A stretch of 11,037 bases of DNA, taken from contig CAKRMK010000053.1 of NCBI GenBank assembly GCA_934364795.1, positions 1 to 11,037 on the forward strand. The letters run 5' to 3'. A program made the translations under genes and the position numbers. Each line of letters starts with the position of its first letter. Within the stretch, counting starts at the first letter, position 1. This document shows, piece after piece, positions 1 to 6,615 of the stretch. This DNA is from an uncultured Blautia sp. (GTDB lineage: Bacteria > Bacillota > Clostridia > Lachnospirales > Lachnospiraceae). The notes under the pieces are model-generated. The model was not told the DNA's origin. It saw only the letters and a program-made list of their open reading frames with translations, and ran no database searches.

Positions 1-105
1 CTGAAATGGTCTGCTAAGGAATATACCTTGCAAAACCGCTGGGAACTGACAGTGCTACACATGAAATTGCAGACGGTAGGTGTTGAATGTGTATCGTATG
101 ACTAA
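1..105 (+). CDS. C-terminal end of an unrecognised protein (partial, runs off left edge)
   Basis: Frame 1 is open from the first base to a TAA at 103-105, giving 34 residues that end ...VGVECVSYD. The composition (WSAKEYTLQNRWELTVLHMKL) looks like a real helical C-terminus rather than noise, but I do not recognise the family. The first 30 bases match the reverse complement of 401-430 at 25 of 30 positions, so part of this tail is shared with the long hairpin element downstream. No terminator follows; the next 140 bases are AT-rich. The open frame could be chance, given how short it is. Confidence 0.35.
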   Translation: MKWSAKEYTLQNRWELTVLHMKLQTVGVECVSYD

Positions 106-248
106 ACTGCAGTTATAAATAGCTTAAACATTTTAAATATTGCAATAGCTAAGAAAATTAAAAACTACATAATAATAATTTAAAGTGAAATGTGATGTTC
201 CAATTTATAAAGTTTTATTGCAGTTAATACTTTGCTTAGTTGAATACT
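106..248. other. AT-rich spacer with no recognisable feature
   Basis: This stretch is very AT-rich, with frequent stops in all frames. I see no convincing promoter, hairpin or coding remnant in it. Confidence 0.5.
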
Positions 249-395
249 TTACCATTTAAATGTAATTTTAGCTATAGCATTATCTGCTATTTGACTAAAT
301 GTTTTGCACCCCAAAGGCCTATCCGCAATCTCATACGTTACATTAATCACCACTGTCTTGCGTAAAGTCAAGCAGTTTTTGCCAACACACAGCAT
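249..395 (-). pseudogene. Short orphan ORF or gene remnant beside the hairpin element
   Basis: An ATG-to-TAA frame of 48 codons runs leftwards, starting inside the last bases of the long hairpin arm. The product contains NVTYEIADRPLGCKTFSQIA and ends AKITFKW; that segment looks protein-like (balanced composition, no low complexity) but I cannot assign a family. There is no purine-rich ribosome site before the ATG, and an in-frame TAA lies just upstream. It is best read as the C-terminal scrap of a gene interrupted by the hairpin element, or as chance. Confidence 0.25.
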
Positions 396-569
396 TAGGA
401 CAAGTAGTATTCCTTAGCAGGTCATTTCAGGCGCGTTCTTAGTGTAGGCGAGATCCATGACTTACTAAGACTTGGGCGAGAGGGCTCTCCCGAGCGTCCT
501 AGTCGCAGTTAGTCATTAGCTTGCCGGAACGTTGCGCCGACCTGCGTGGAATACTACTTGTTCTAATGC
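392..569. repeat. Long imperfect inverted repeat (MITE-like element or structured RNA)
   Basis: The two 22-base ends (392-413 and 548-569) are inverted repeats with one mismatch, which becomes a G-U pair in plus-strand RNA. Pairing continues inward: 417-423 with 539-545, 430-434 with 534-538, 435-438 with 527-530, 447-452 with 520-525, 457-462 with 511-516, then 464-476 with 489-503 with bulges. The result is a nearly continuous 178-nt bulged hairpin. It is more GC-rich than its surroundings and has no ORF. I see no clear target-site duplication. Non-autonomous transposon ends and a free-standing structured RNA are both possible. It does not match the tmRNA, RNase P, SRP or common riboswitch motifs I know. 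Confidence 0.6.
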
Positions 570-603
570 GTCCGTCTTGAAAAGTCTGACTGTATTAAAT
601 AGC

Positions 604-672
604 AAAAAGCGGTCTGATTCATACGCATTCACCCACAATTTCGTAGTGTTCCCGCTCATCAAACCACTTTTT
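604..672 (-). terminator. Large stem-loop with U-tract downstream of the LacI gene
   Basis: The arms 604-618 and 658-672 pair over 15 positions. Read as minus-strand RNA, the two non-Watson-Crick positions are G-U pairs, so the leftward transcript folds better than the rightward one. The stem ends in a run of five U. The 39-base loop is large for an intrinsic terminator, but the position (about 35 bp past the stop of the LacI-family gene) and the U-run favour that role. The loop also contains a short open frame of no clear meaning. Confidence 0.45.
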
Positions 673-705
673 CTATAACAATATTCCCATTTTCTATTTA
701 TTTTA

Positions 706-1713
706 TCATTCTTTCACAGAATCTCTCTTCACCAGATGCACCGGACTTTTCACATTCATTTCCTTCAAGGTTTCCCCGGAAACCATACGCAGCAGACGAC
801 TAAATGCCAGGTGTGCCTTCTCGCTGACGTCCTGATGAACAGTTGTCAGCTTGGGGCGGACCATCTGTGCATAGATACTGTCATCGTATCCGGTAACAGA
901 AATCTGCTCTGGTACCTGGATGCCCTGGTCAAAAAAGAAGTTCATAGCTTCAATTGCAGCATAATCCGACGAAAATGCCAGTGCCTTTACCTCCAGAAAT
1001 CTTGGAAGAAGCTCCTGGTATTTCTGAAGGCGATACTTTTTCTCTCCTGGCACAACCACAAGACGGGTACGGCTGCAGAATTTTCCTTCTTTTTCCATAG
1101 CCTGTTTAAATCCCATCCATCTGCTGTAATCACTGTCTATGTCTGTCTCTGCAATAAACAGTGCTTTGTGATATCCATGTGCATACAGATACTCTCCGAT
1201 CTGATAGCCGCCGGAATAATCATCAACACCCACATTCTGAAAAAAATACTCACCAGCAGGATAGGCATCGATCAGAACCATTTTCTTGTTCAGTTTCCGT
1301 GACAGTTTTTTATACTGCTCATCGTTGTAACCAAGAATGATCAGACCTTCCACATTCCATCTGGATGCTATATTTACTACATTCTGAACCTTTTCTCCAC
1401 CAATGAGCATAACATAATAGCCCTTCATTTCTGCTTCTGTCTGAATTGTTCCTACCAATTCACCTACAAAAGAGTCCTGAAGGGACTGCATTCCATGGGC
1501 CTGTGCAAAACCAAGCACCACACCGATGATTCTGGAACCATGTCCGGACAACATTACAGAACCCATATGAGGGACATAATTCTGCTCCTTCAGGATCCCT
1601 GTTATTTTATCTATGGTTTCCTGGGAAACCCTTTTTGTATTGCCGTTAATTACGTTAGAGACTGTGGTCCTGCTGACCCCTGCCATATCTGCTATATCCT
1701 GAAGACGGATCAT
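706..1713 (-). CDS. LacI/GalR-family transcriptional regulator
   Basis: Sugar-type transcriptional regulator of 335 residues, the normal family length. Residues 3-23 form the LacI helix-turn-helix (LQDIADMAGVSRTTVSNVING), followed by the recognition region RVSQETIDKI and a hinge-like segment near 45-60 before IIGVVLG, where the periplasmic-binding-protein-like effector domain begins. That domain runs to the end and includes VGVDDYSGGYQIGEYL and the typical late motif ISVTGYDDSIYAQMVRPKLTTVHQD. AGGAG sits 7 bases before the ATG. The gene starts 23 bp after the stop of the acetyltransferase on the same strand, so the two are probably co-transcribed. No sugar-uptake or catabolic gene lies in the window, so the effector and regulon cannot be named. 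I saw no clear LacI-type operator nearby. Confidence 0.93.
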   Translation of the reverse strand: MIRLQDIADMAGVSRTTVSNVINGNTKRVSQETIDKITGILKEQNYVPHMGSVMLSGHGSRIIGVVLGFAQAHGMQSLQDSFVGELVGTIQTEAEMKGYYVMLIGGEKVQNVVNIASRWNVEGLIILGYNDEQYKKLSRKLNKKMVLIDAYPAGEYFFQNVGVDDYSGGYQIGEYLYAHGYHKALFIAETDIDSDYSRWMGFKQAMEKEGKFCSRTRLVVVPGEKKYRLQKYQELLPRFLEVKALAFSSDYAAIEAMNFFFDQGIQVPEQISVTGYDDSIYAQMVRPKLTTVHQDVSEKAHLAFSRLLRMVSGETLKEMNVKSPVHLVKRDSVKE

Positions 1714-1736
1714 GTATTTTCTCCTGTAATAGTTCT

Positions 1737-2237
1737 TTAGATTCTCCTGCTCATATCATGCCATTTTTCTCCGCCCCACATGGAACCGGAAATTCCGTCA
1801 TCTGTATAACCCATCTTTTTGTACATCTCCACTTTCCCATCCAGACAGGTAAGATACAGGCATTTGCGTCCTTTTGCCTGTTCACGGCTTACATAACGGT
1901 TCATAATTTCACGGGCAAGTCCCTGATGGCGGTATTCGGGAAGTACATCAAGACCTAATAGCATAATGTTCTTCCCCTCTGGATTATGGAGTGTTATATC
2001 TGTAAAAAATTCATCACGGAATACTTCTTCATTTGTAGCTACACCGTTAAGAAATCCGGCAAGCTTTCCAGTTTCTTTGTCAACTGCAACTAAAAATGTT
2101 TCTGCTGCATTTGCAACCCGTTCTCTCATGCTTTTCGCTGAACACGCCTCGTTTGGCGGGAAACAGATCTGCTCGATCACAATTGTCTGTTCTGCCTCAT
2201 CCGGACGGACGTCTCTAAATTCAAATTTTTCTGTCAT
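1737..2237 (-). CDS. GNAT-family N-acetyltransferase
   Basis: Predicted acetyl-CoA-dependent N-acetyltransferase, 166 residues, a usual single-domain GNAT size. The acetyl-CoA-binding motif A is visible as LGLDVLPEYRHQGLAREIM at about residues 93-111: a beta strand, then the R/Q-x-x-G-x-A pyrophosphate loop RHQGLA, then a helix. The motif B region KCLYLTCLDGKVEMYKKMGY follows, where the MYKKMGY stretch is characteristic. The N-terminal substrate region (ICFPPNEACSAKSMRERV) resembles arylalkylamine acetyltransferase-like members, but the substrate is unknown. Upstream, GAGG lies about 11 bases from the ATG. A palindromic repeat copy begins about 33 bp upstream, so the promoter may lie within or beyond that repeat. 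It is probably the first gene of a two-gene unit with the LacI-family regulator. Confidence 0.9.
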   Translation of the reverse strand: MTEKFEFRDVRPDEAEQTIVIEQICFPPNEACSAKSMRERVANAAETFLVAVDKETGKLAGFLNGVATNEEVFRDEFFTDITLHNPEGKNIMLLGLDVLPEYRHQGLAREIMNRYVSREQAKGRKCLYLTCLDGKVEMYKKMGYTDDGISGSMWGGEKWHDMSRRI

Positions 2238-2270
2238 TTCTTTATATCCTCATCTTTCTTCAAGTTTAAT

Positions 2271-2360
2271 TCTCGCGCGTGCCCCCAAAATCATTCCCGC
2301 AATCTACATGCCCCATTTTGCGGTATATTTTATCCTGTTATATTTTTCAAACGCTCTCTA
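2271..2360 (-). repeat. Internally deleted copy of the palindromic intergenic repeat
   Basis: Read leftwards, this stretch matches the large copy at 7146-7354. About 46 bases from the GG(A/G)TAAAATATACCGCAAA segment through GATTTT align to 7249-7298, and the GGGGGCAC...GCGAG end aligns to 7339-7356. It lacks the middle part of the right end and has a 2-base deletion in the terminal GTTTGAAAAA motif. It sits directly after the truncated receiver domain of the kinase wreck and just upstream of the acetyltransferase, so it marks a break point. Predicted ORFs beginning MPPK in this stretch are translations of the repeat, not genes. Confidence 0.75.
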
Positions 2361-2813
2361 ACAGTATTCATTTCCCTTTGAGCTTTCCATTTTCGCCACT
2401 GCCTCTGTACCGTCAAAAGCAGAGTCCACAACGAAGCCTCTGTCCTGAAGAATTGCCTTTGCAATTTCTTCACTTAAGGCATTGTCCTCAACAAGGAGAT
2501 TTTTTTGCCTGTAAAATCCGTGGCAGCTGATTCTCCTGAAATTTTCCAATGAGAGCCAGATAAAAAATTTCTGCCGGAACCACTACTGCAGCCAGCTCCA
2601 CTGCACTTAATTCTGATCAGTGTATTTCCAACTGCCAGAATTCCAAACATGAAAATTGCTGTCGCGAATACGATTTTATTTGTATTTGGAACCTTAAAAT
2701 ATCCAAGACTTAACCGGAGCGCATAAACCAGCAGACAGAGATCATCTGGTACTGTTCTTTTTCAAGCCCGCCGTAGAAGAGGGTCTGTTTTATTTTTTGA
2801 AAAAATTTTCCAT
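2358..2813 (-). pseudogene. Remnant of a membrane-anchored hybrid sensor kinase
   Basis: A broken gene made of pieces in different frames. The start keeps a GGGAGAGG ribosome site and an ATG at 2811-2813. One extra or missing base in the poly-A/T start shifts the frame into QTLFYGGLEKEQYQMI, a phrase I associate with N-termini of multi-helix sensor proteins in Lachnospiraceae. A stop follows at 2710-2712. A second frame gives a membrane-like segment (KIVFATAIFMFGILAVGNTL) and then the linker ESAATDFTGKKI. One missing base then shifts to a receiver domain, LLVEDNALSEEIAKAILQDR and onwards, ending abruptly after KMESSKGNEYC, before the phospho-acceptor aspartate. The histidine kinase core is absent. 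At about 456 bp it is far shorter than intact hybrid kinases. No product is expected to function. Confidence 0.75.
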
Positions 2814-2840
2814 TGATTTATAAACCCGTTATCCTCTCCC

Positions 2841-2910
2841 AGAACATGTTTGAAAAGTCTTTCTGCAAGCGAGGTATGCAGATTGCAAAATAATTTTTCA
2901 AACAGGTTCT
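2841..2910 (+). repeat. Short copy of the palindromic intergenic repeat
   Basis: The ends AGAACATGTTTGAAAA (2841-2856) and TTTTTCAAACAGGTTCT (2894-2910) are inverted repeats and match the ends of the larger copy at 7146-7354. The interior keeps only TTTCTGCAAG and GCAGATTG, motifs also found in the larger copy, so this is an internally deleted 70-bp version. It lies between the consensus promoter at 2958-2987 and the first codon of the kinase remnant, that is, inside the 5' leader of the dead gene. Confidence 0.75.
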
Positions 2911-2957
2911 TGTATTTCAAAAAATTATAAAGCGTGTAAAATACCTCAGATGTGTTT

Positions 2958-2987
2958 ATTATACGATAACGTAGGATTTGCTGTCAA
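2958..2987 (-). promoter_or_regulatory. Consensus sigma-A-type promoter, reading leftwards
   Basis: On the minus strand a perfect TTGACA (2987-2982) and a perfect TATAAT (2963-2958) are separated by 18 bases. The downstream transcript would run through the short repeat copy into the kinase remnant. The promoter therefore seems to be a survivor of the decayed gene and may still give a non-coding or truncated transcript. Confidence 0.65.
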
Positions 2988-3055
2988 TTTTCAGTATAGA
3001 AATTTATGGAAAGAAGCTTACTGCACTGAAAGTTTCTCTGATTGTGTAGCAGCAA

Positions 3056-3094
3056 CAGGGACAGCGCCATAAGAACGCTGTCCCTGCCTTTTTT
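3056..3094 (+). terminator. Intrinsic terminator with U-tract on the plus strand
   Basis: A perfect 11-bp stem (CAGGGACAGCG at 3056-3066 with 3076-3086) has a 9-base loop, followed by CC and six T. The U-tract is on the plus strand, so it would stop rightward transcripts before they enter the reductase gene antisense. Read leftwards, the stem lies about 45 bp past the reductase stop but is followed by TTGCTGC rather than U-rich sequence, so it would be a weak terminator for that gene. No plus-strand gene is visible upstream. Confidence 0.7.
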
Positions 3095-3139
3095 AGAGAA
3101 TATATCCGAAAATCATTTCTGCTGATCTGATGCTTTTAT

Positions 3140-5086
3140 TTATGCATCCAGACCTGCATGATAGCCCATATAAATTGCATTTGTAATATTGCTTGGACGG
3201 ACACAGTCACCGATTTCCCTTACTACAGGAGCACAGTTTCTAAGCTCATCCACAACACTTCTGTTTGCTCTTTGTCCAACTGCACATATCACAGATTTTC
3301 CAGGAACCAGAACTTCCTTTCCCTGTGTATCTTTACAAAGTACGCCGTCCTTTGTTACTTCCATTCCCTGATAACCGGTATGTGCTTCCACATATTTTTC
3401 GATCATCTGCATCAGAATTGGACGATGACGGATATTTGCATCTGGTGCAAGCTGATCACGCATCTCTACAAGATGCACCTTTTTGCCTTCCTGTGCAAGA
3501 TGGATAGCCGCCTCGCAGCCAGCCAGACCGCCGCCAAGTACCACTACAGAATCACCGACTTTTTCTTTTTCCAGATAATAGTTGTTGACAATTACCACAT
3601 TGTCGCCATCCATGCCTTTCAGCGGAGGAACGATCGGATTGGAACCAACTGCCAGGATCATTACATCCGCATTCTCTGCCTCGGCATATTCTGGTGTTAC
3701 TTCTGTATTGCAGCGGATTTCAACACCAGCCTCAATTGCCTGTGCTTCCAGTGAAAGTCCCAGCTGGTACATTTCCTGTTTGAAATCAATTGCCTGCTCA
3801 CATTTTAAAATGCCGCCTACTTTGTCACTCTTTTCACAAAGTATTACCTTATGACCTCTAAGTGCTGCAGTTACAGCTGCCTTCAGACCAGCAACACCGC
3901 CGCCTACTACCAGAACTTTCTTTTTCACTGCTGCCGGAAGTACTTCTGTTCCTTCGATTTCTCTTCCAATCAGCGGATTTACAGTACATCTTCTTGTCTG
4001 TGTGGTAGGTCTTTCTGCCATACAGGTAAAGCAGCGGAGACATTTTACGATTTTATCATCATTACCAGACATAACCTTCTGTGGAAGATATGGATCTGCC
4101 AGAAGTGCACGTCCCATATAAACTACATCTGCTTTTCCGGACGCAATGATTTCTTCCATCTGCTTCGGATCGTTTAATGCACCGATAGTTGCAACCGGTT
4201 TGCTTACATGTTTTTTGATTTCTTCTGCCAGATATACGTTTACACCATGTTCTGCAAACATAGAAGGATGTGTTCTGAAAAATCCAAACTGATAAGAACC
4301 TGCTGATACGTGGATCAGATCTACATAAGGTTCTACTGCCTGCGCGATCCGTACACCCTCATCCAGATCATAGCCGCCTTCAAACAGCTCGGAACCACTC
4401 ATTCTGAATTCAATTGGGAACATAGGACCAACTGCATTTCTTACCTCTTTAAGCACTTCAAGTGTGAAACGCATTCTGTTTTCAAAGCTTCCGCCGTACT
4501 CATCAGTTCTGTGATTAAAATATGGAGAAATAAACTGGTTCAGAAGCCATGTATGGCCTCCGTGGATCATGATCATTTCAAAGCCGGCACGTTTTGCAAG
4601 GATAGCCGTCTCGCCGTAACGCTTTACAATATCTGCAATCTGCTTCTTTGTAAGAGCTGTTACCTTCATTCCGTCCGGTCTTACGCCGTCACTTGGACCA
4701 TACTGGGTAAGGCCCTGCTTTTTATTTTTATCTGCCATGTAGGTTCCTGCATACTGACCAGAGTGAGAAAATTCCACACTTGGAACTGCCCCATGTCTTT
4801 TAATTGCATCTGCTGTAAAAGTAAAAGCAGCCAGAGAACCAACTGTTGCAAGGTCAAGGTGAAGCATGTGAGAACCATCCGTTTCCGGATGAACTACAAG
4901 CTCGCTCATGGTTACAGCTGCAGCGCCGCCTTTTGCACGAAGCTCATAAAAAGCACGGGTTCTCTCTCCTGGAACACAGTCTTTATCAATGTCTGTTGCA
5001 CCAATTGGAGATGCAAACATACGGTTACGGAATGTTACGTTTCCCAGTGTAATTGGCTGGCTTAAATGTGGATATTTTCTTTCCAT
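3140..5086 (-). CDS. NADH:flavin oxidoreductase, 2-enoate reductase / BaiH / FadH type
   Basis: Predicted cytoplasmic enzyme that uses NAD(P)H to reduce an activated C=C bond through FAD, a 4Fe-4S cluster and FMN. The ATG at 5086 gives 648 residues and has GAGAGG about 9 bases upstream; a longer frame from a TTG at 5158 lacks such a site. Residues about 8-345 are the Old Yellow Enzyme TIM barrel, with the signature MIHGGHTWLLNQFISPYFNH then RTDEYGGSFENRMRF, and ALLADPYLP at the barrel end. Cysteines at about 349, 352, 355 and 367 (CLRCFTC then C-TVNP) form the cluster site. Two dinucleotide folds follow: VLVVGGGVAGLKAA near 391 and VVVLGGGLAGCEAA near 514. Length and order fit clostridial enoate reductases, bile-acid BaiCD/BaiH-like and dienoyl-CoA reductases; the substrate is not determined. 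It lies 80 bp downstream of the MFS gene, probably in one operon. Confidence 0.92.
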   Translation of the reverse strand: MERKYPHLSQPITLGNVTFRNRMFASPIGATDIDKDCVPGERTRAFYELRAKGGAAAVTMSELVVHPETDGSHMLHLDLATVGSLAAFTFTADAIKRHGAVPSVEFSHSGQYAGTYMADKNKKQGLTQYGPSDGVRPDGMKVTALTKKQIADIVKRYGETAILAKRAGFEMIMIHGGHTWLLNQFISPYFNHRTDEYGGSFENRMRFTLEVLKEVRNAVGPMFPIEFRMSGSELFEGGYDLDEGVRIAQAVEPYVDLIHVSAGSYQFGFFRTHPSMFAEHGVNVYLAEEIKKHVSKPVATIGALNDPKQMEEIIASGKADVVYMGRALLADPYLPQKVMSGNDDKIVKCLRCFTCMAERPTTQTRRCTVNPLIGREIEGTEVLPAAVKKKVLVVGGGVAGLKAAVTAALRGHKVILCEKSDKVGGILKCEQAIDFKQEMYQLGLSLEAQAIEAGVEIRCNTEVTPEYAEAENADVMILAVGSNPIVPPLKGMDGDNVVIVNNYYLEKEKVGDSVVVLGGGLAGCEAAIHLAQEGKKVHLVEMRDQLAPDANIRHRPILMQMIEKYVEAHTGYQGMEVTKDGVLCKDTQGKEVLVPGKSVICAVGQRANRSVVDELRNCAPVVREIGDCVRPSNITNAIYMGYHAGLDA

Positions 5087-5166
5087 GTGACAAATCCTCT
5101 CTTTTTTTATTTTAATCTGATGTTCAAGAATTGCTGCGTTGCAAGGCAGCTTACACAATTCTCATT

Positions 5167-6396
5167 TTATTTTTTCTTTGCAAAAAAACGGTATATAAAA
5201 GTAAGTACAAAGCCTGCTGCTGCAAATGCCACTGCCACTAAAAATGCTCTTGTGTATGCACCATCTGTCATATAAATTTTTCTCATTGCAGATGGTCCGA
5301 AATACCCTGCTCCTGCAAGACCAATGAACATGATTCCATAGTTGACGCTGTTATTTTTTCCGCCAAACTGGTCTGCTGTAAATCCTGGATACACACCCAT
5401 AAAGGAACCAAAGCTGATTCCAATGCAGGCGATTCCAATATAAAATGTGGCAAATCCGCCCTGACCGGTAATATATAAAAGTAAAAGGCCTGCAATTCCG
5501 GCAACGCTTGCAATAGACAGGGTATTAATGCGTCCAATCCTGTCAGATAAAAATCCTGCAAGAATACGGCCACCGGCGTTGAAAACTGCCAGAACAGAAA
5601 CGGCTGTACTTGCCATAATGGCTGTCATTCCAACCATATTGGTGGCTACTGCTGATGCCTGGGAAATAACCATCATTCCGCTGAATGCACCGCAGGTAAA
5701 TAATAAAAGCATTACATAAAATACAGGAGTTTTGATCATTTCTTTCCAGTTCTTATTCTCAACTGCATTCTTCTGTACCTGAACCGGAGGCGTCCAGCCA
5801 TCTGGTACAAAATCTGCAGGACACTGTTCCATAAAGAAAGAGCAGCCACAGATAATAATCAAAAAGATAATTCCAATGATCTTAAATGCAGCAGGTGCAC
5901 TGGAAACGGATACAATTTTTGTTACAACTGGAGGCAGGATTACAGAACCCAGTCCGTAAATCGCAGTTGTGATTCCACCGATGAGACCTCTTTTATCTGG
6001 GAAAAACTTCATGCAGGTGCTGACTGCTGTTCCATAAGTCATTCCAAGTCCCAGCCCGAAAATCAGTCCATATGTGACAACAAGCGCTCCCACACTGGTA
6101 GCAAATCCTGAAGCGATCATTCCCGCTCCAACCATGATTCCTCCAACGAGAATCACTTTTTTCGGGCCAAATTTGTCATTAAAGCTTCCGCCTGTGATCA
6201 TGGTGATCGGTCCTACGGAATTGGCAATGGTGTAAACAATTGCAAGATCTGCTGTAGTTAAAGCAATTCCATTTCTTGCACTTAAGAACTCAGCCATGGA
6301 AGCTGCGAATACACTCCATACATAAATGGATCCAAGGCACAGGTTGATAAAACAGCATGCAATTAATGTTCTCCACCGTTTTCTGGTTAAGTTCAT
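5167..6396 (-). CDS. MFS transporter, oxalate/formate antiporter (OFA) family-like
   Basis: Twelve-helix inner-membrane carrier of 409 residues. The N-terminus RWRTLIACCFINLCLGSIYV followed by WSVF is characteristic of the OFA branch of the major facilitator superfamily, which includes the oxalate:formate exchanger OxlT. The loop after helix 2 has the MFS motif GGSFNDKFGPKKVILVGG (about 68-85), repeated in the second half as GFLSDRIGRI. The central hydrophilic loop (about 195-222) and EMIKTPVFYVMLLLFTCGAF match the family layout. AAGGAGAG lies close before the ATG. OFA members usually move small carboxylates; with an enoate-reductase-like enzyme downstream, uptake of an unsaturated acid or exchange for its reduced product is a reasonable inference, not shown. 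Transcription probably starts from the PadR-type operator-promoter at 6445-6485. Confidence 0.88.
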   Translation of the reverse strand: MNLTRKRWRTLIACCFINLCLGSIYVWSVFAASMAEFLSARNGIALTTADLAIVYTIANSVGPITMITGGSFNDKFGPKKVILVGGIMVGAGMIASGFATSVGALVVTYGLIFGLGLGMTYGTAVSTCMKFFPDKRGLIGGITTAIYGLGSVILPPVVTKIVSVSSAPAAFKIIGIIFLIIICGCSFFMEQCPADFVPDGWTPPVQVQKNAVENKNWKEMIKTPVFYVMLLLFTCGAFSGMMVISQASAVATNMVGMTAIMASTAVSVLAVFNAGGRILAGFLSDRIGRINTLSIASVAGIAGLLLLYITGQGGFATFYIGIACIGISFGSFMGVYPGFTADQFGGKNNSVNYGIMFIGLAGAGYFGPSAMRKIYMTDGAYTRAFLVAVAFAAAGFVLTFIYRFFAKKK

Positions 6397-6444
6397 TTTG
6401 TCTCTCCTTTTCTCTGTTTGTTATTTTTCTGTCAATGCCTGATT

Positions 6445-6473
6445 ATCATATCACAGCTTTCTTTATATGTAAA
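6445..6473 (-). promoter_or_regulatory. Promoter of the MFS-reductase operon
   Basis: On the minus strand, TTTACA (6473-6468) and TATGAT (6450-6445) are separated by 17 bases, about 50 bp before the MFS start codon. The -35 box lies within the perfect palindrome at 6464-6485, so a repressor bound there would block polymerase. Confidence 0.6.
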
Positions 6474-6501
6474 TATTTACATATAAAATATTACATGTAA
6501 T
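6464..6501. promoter_or_regulatory. PadR-type operator: perfect 22-bp palindrome plus adjacent 12-bp palindrome
   Basis: Positions 6464-6485 are a perfect palindrome containing ATGT-N8-ACAT, the arrangement reported for PadR-family operators. Five bases further right is a second perfect palindrome, ATTACATGTAAT (6490-6501), with the same ACAT/ATGT halves. Both lie in the 219-bp divergent gap between the MFS gene and the PadR gene, where a local autoregulator would bind. The assignment to PadR is inferred from motif and position. Confidence 0.7.
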
Positions 6502-6575
6502 TTTTAACAATATTTTTATAGTTTTTTTGGAGAATATTGAAAAAATGGGGAAAAGTGGTTGGAAAATCCTGTTAG

Positions 6576-6589
6576 TGTGATAATATGAT
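6576..6589 (+). promoter_or_regulatory. Probable -10 region of the PadR gene promoter
   Basis: TGTGATAAT (6576-6584) is an extended -10 element, with an overlapping TATGAT at 6584-6589, about 30 bp before the PadR start codon. No good -35 hexamer is seen at 17 bases, consistent with an extended -10 promoter. It is about 75 bp from the nearer palindrome, so repression there would need binding at a distance or a different site. Confidence 0.35.
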
Positions 6590-6615
6590 ATCAAACATAC
6601 GAAAGAGAATCCTAT

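Noticed and set aside
392..569. Interpretation of the long hairpin as tmRNA, SRP RNA, RNase P, T-box, cobalamin riboswitch or tRNA
   Set aside because: None of the conserved sequence motifs of those RNAs is visible; only the rod-like fold is suggestive, which is not specific.
736..1302. Plus-strand 188-codon frame inside the LacI region
   Set aside because: It is antisense to a clear LacI-family gene and has a cysteine/histidine-rich composition typical of shadow frames.
2279..2530. Plus-strand ORF beginning MPPKSF as a small protein gene
   Set aside because: It is a translation of the palindromic repeat running into the antisense strand of the receiver-domain remnant.
5087..5158. TTG-initiated 24-residue extension of the reductase
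   Set aside because: There is no ribosome site before the TTG, whereas GAGAGG lies before the ATG at 5086, where the OYE fold starts normally.
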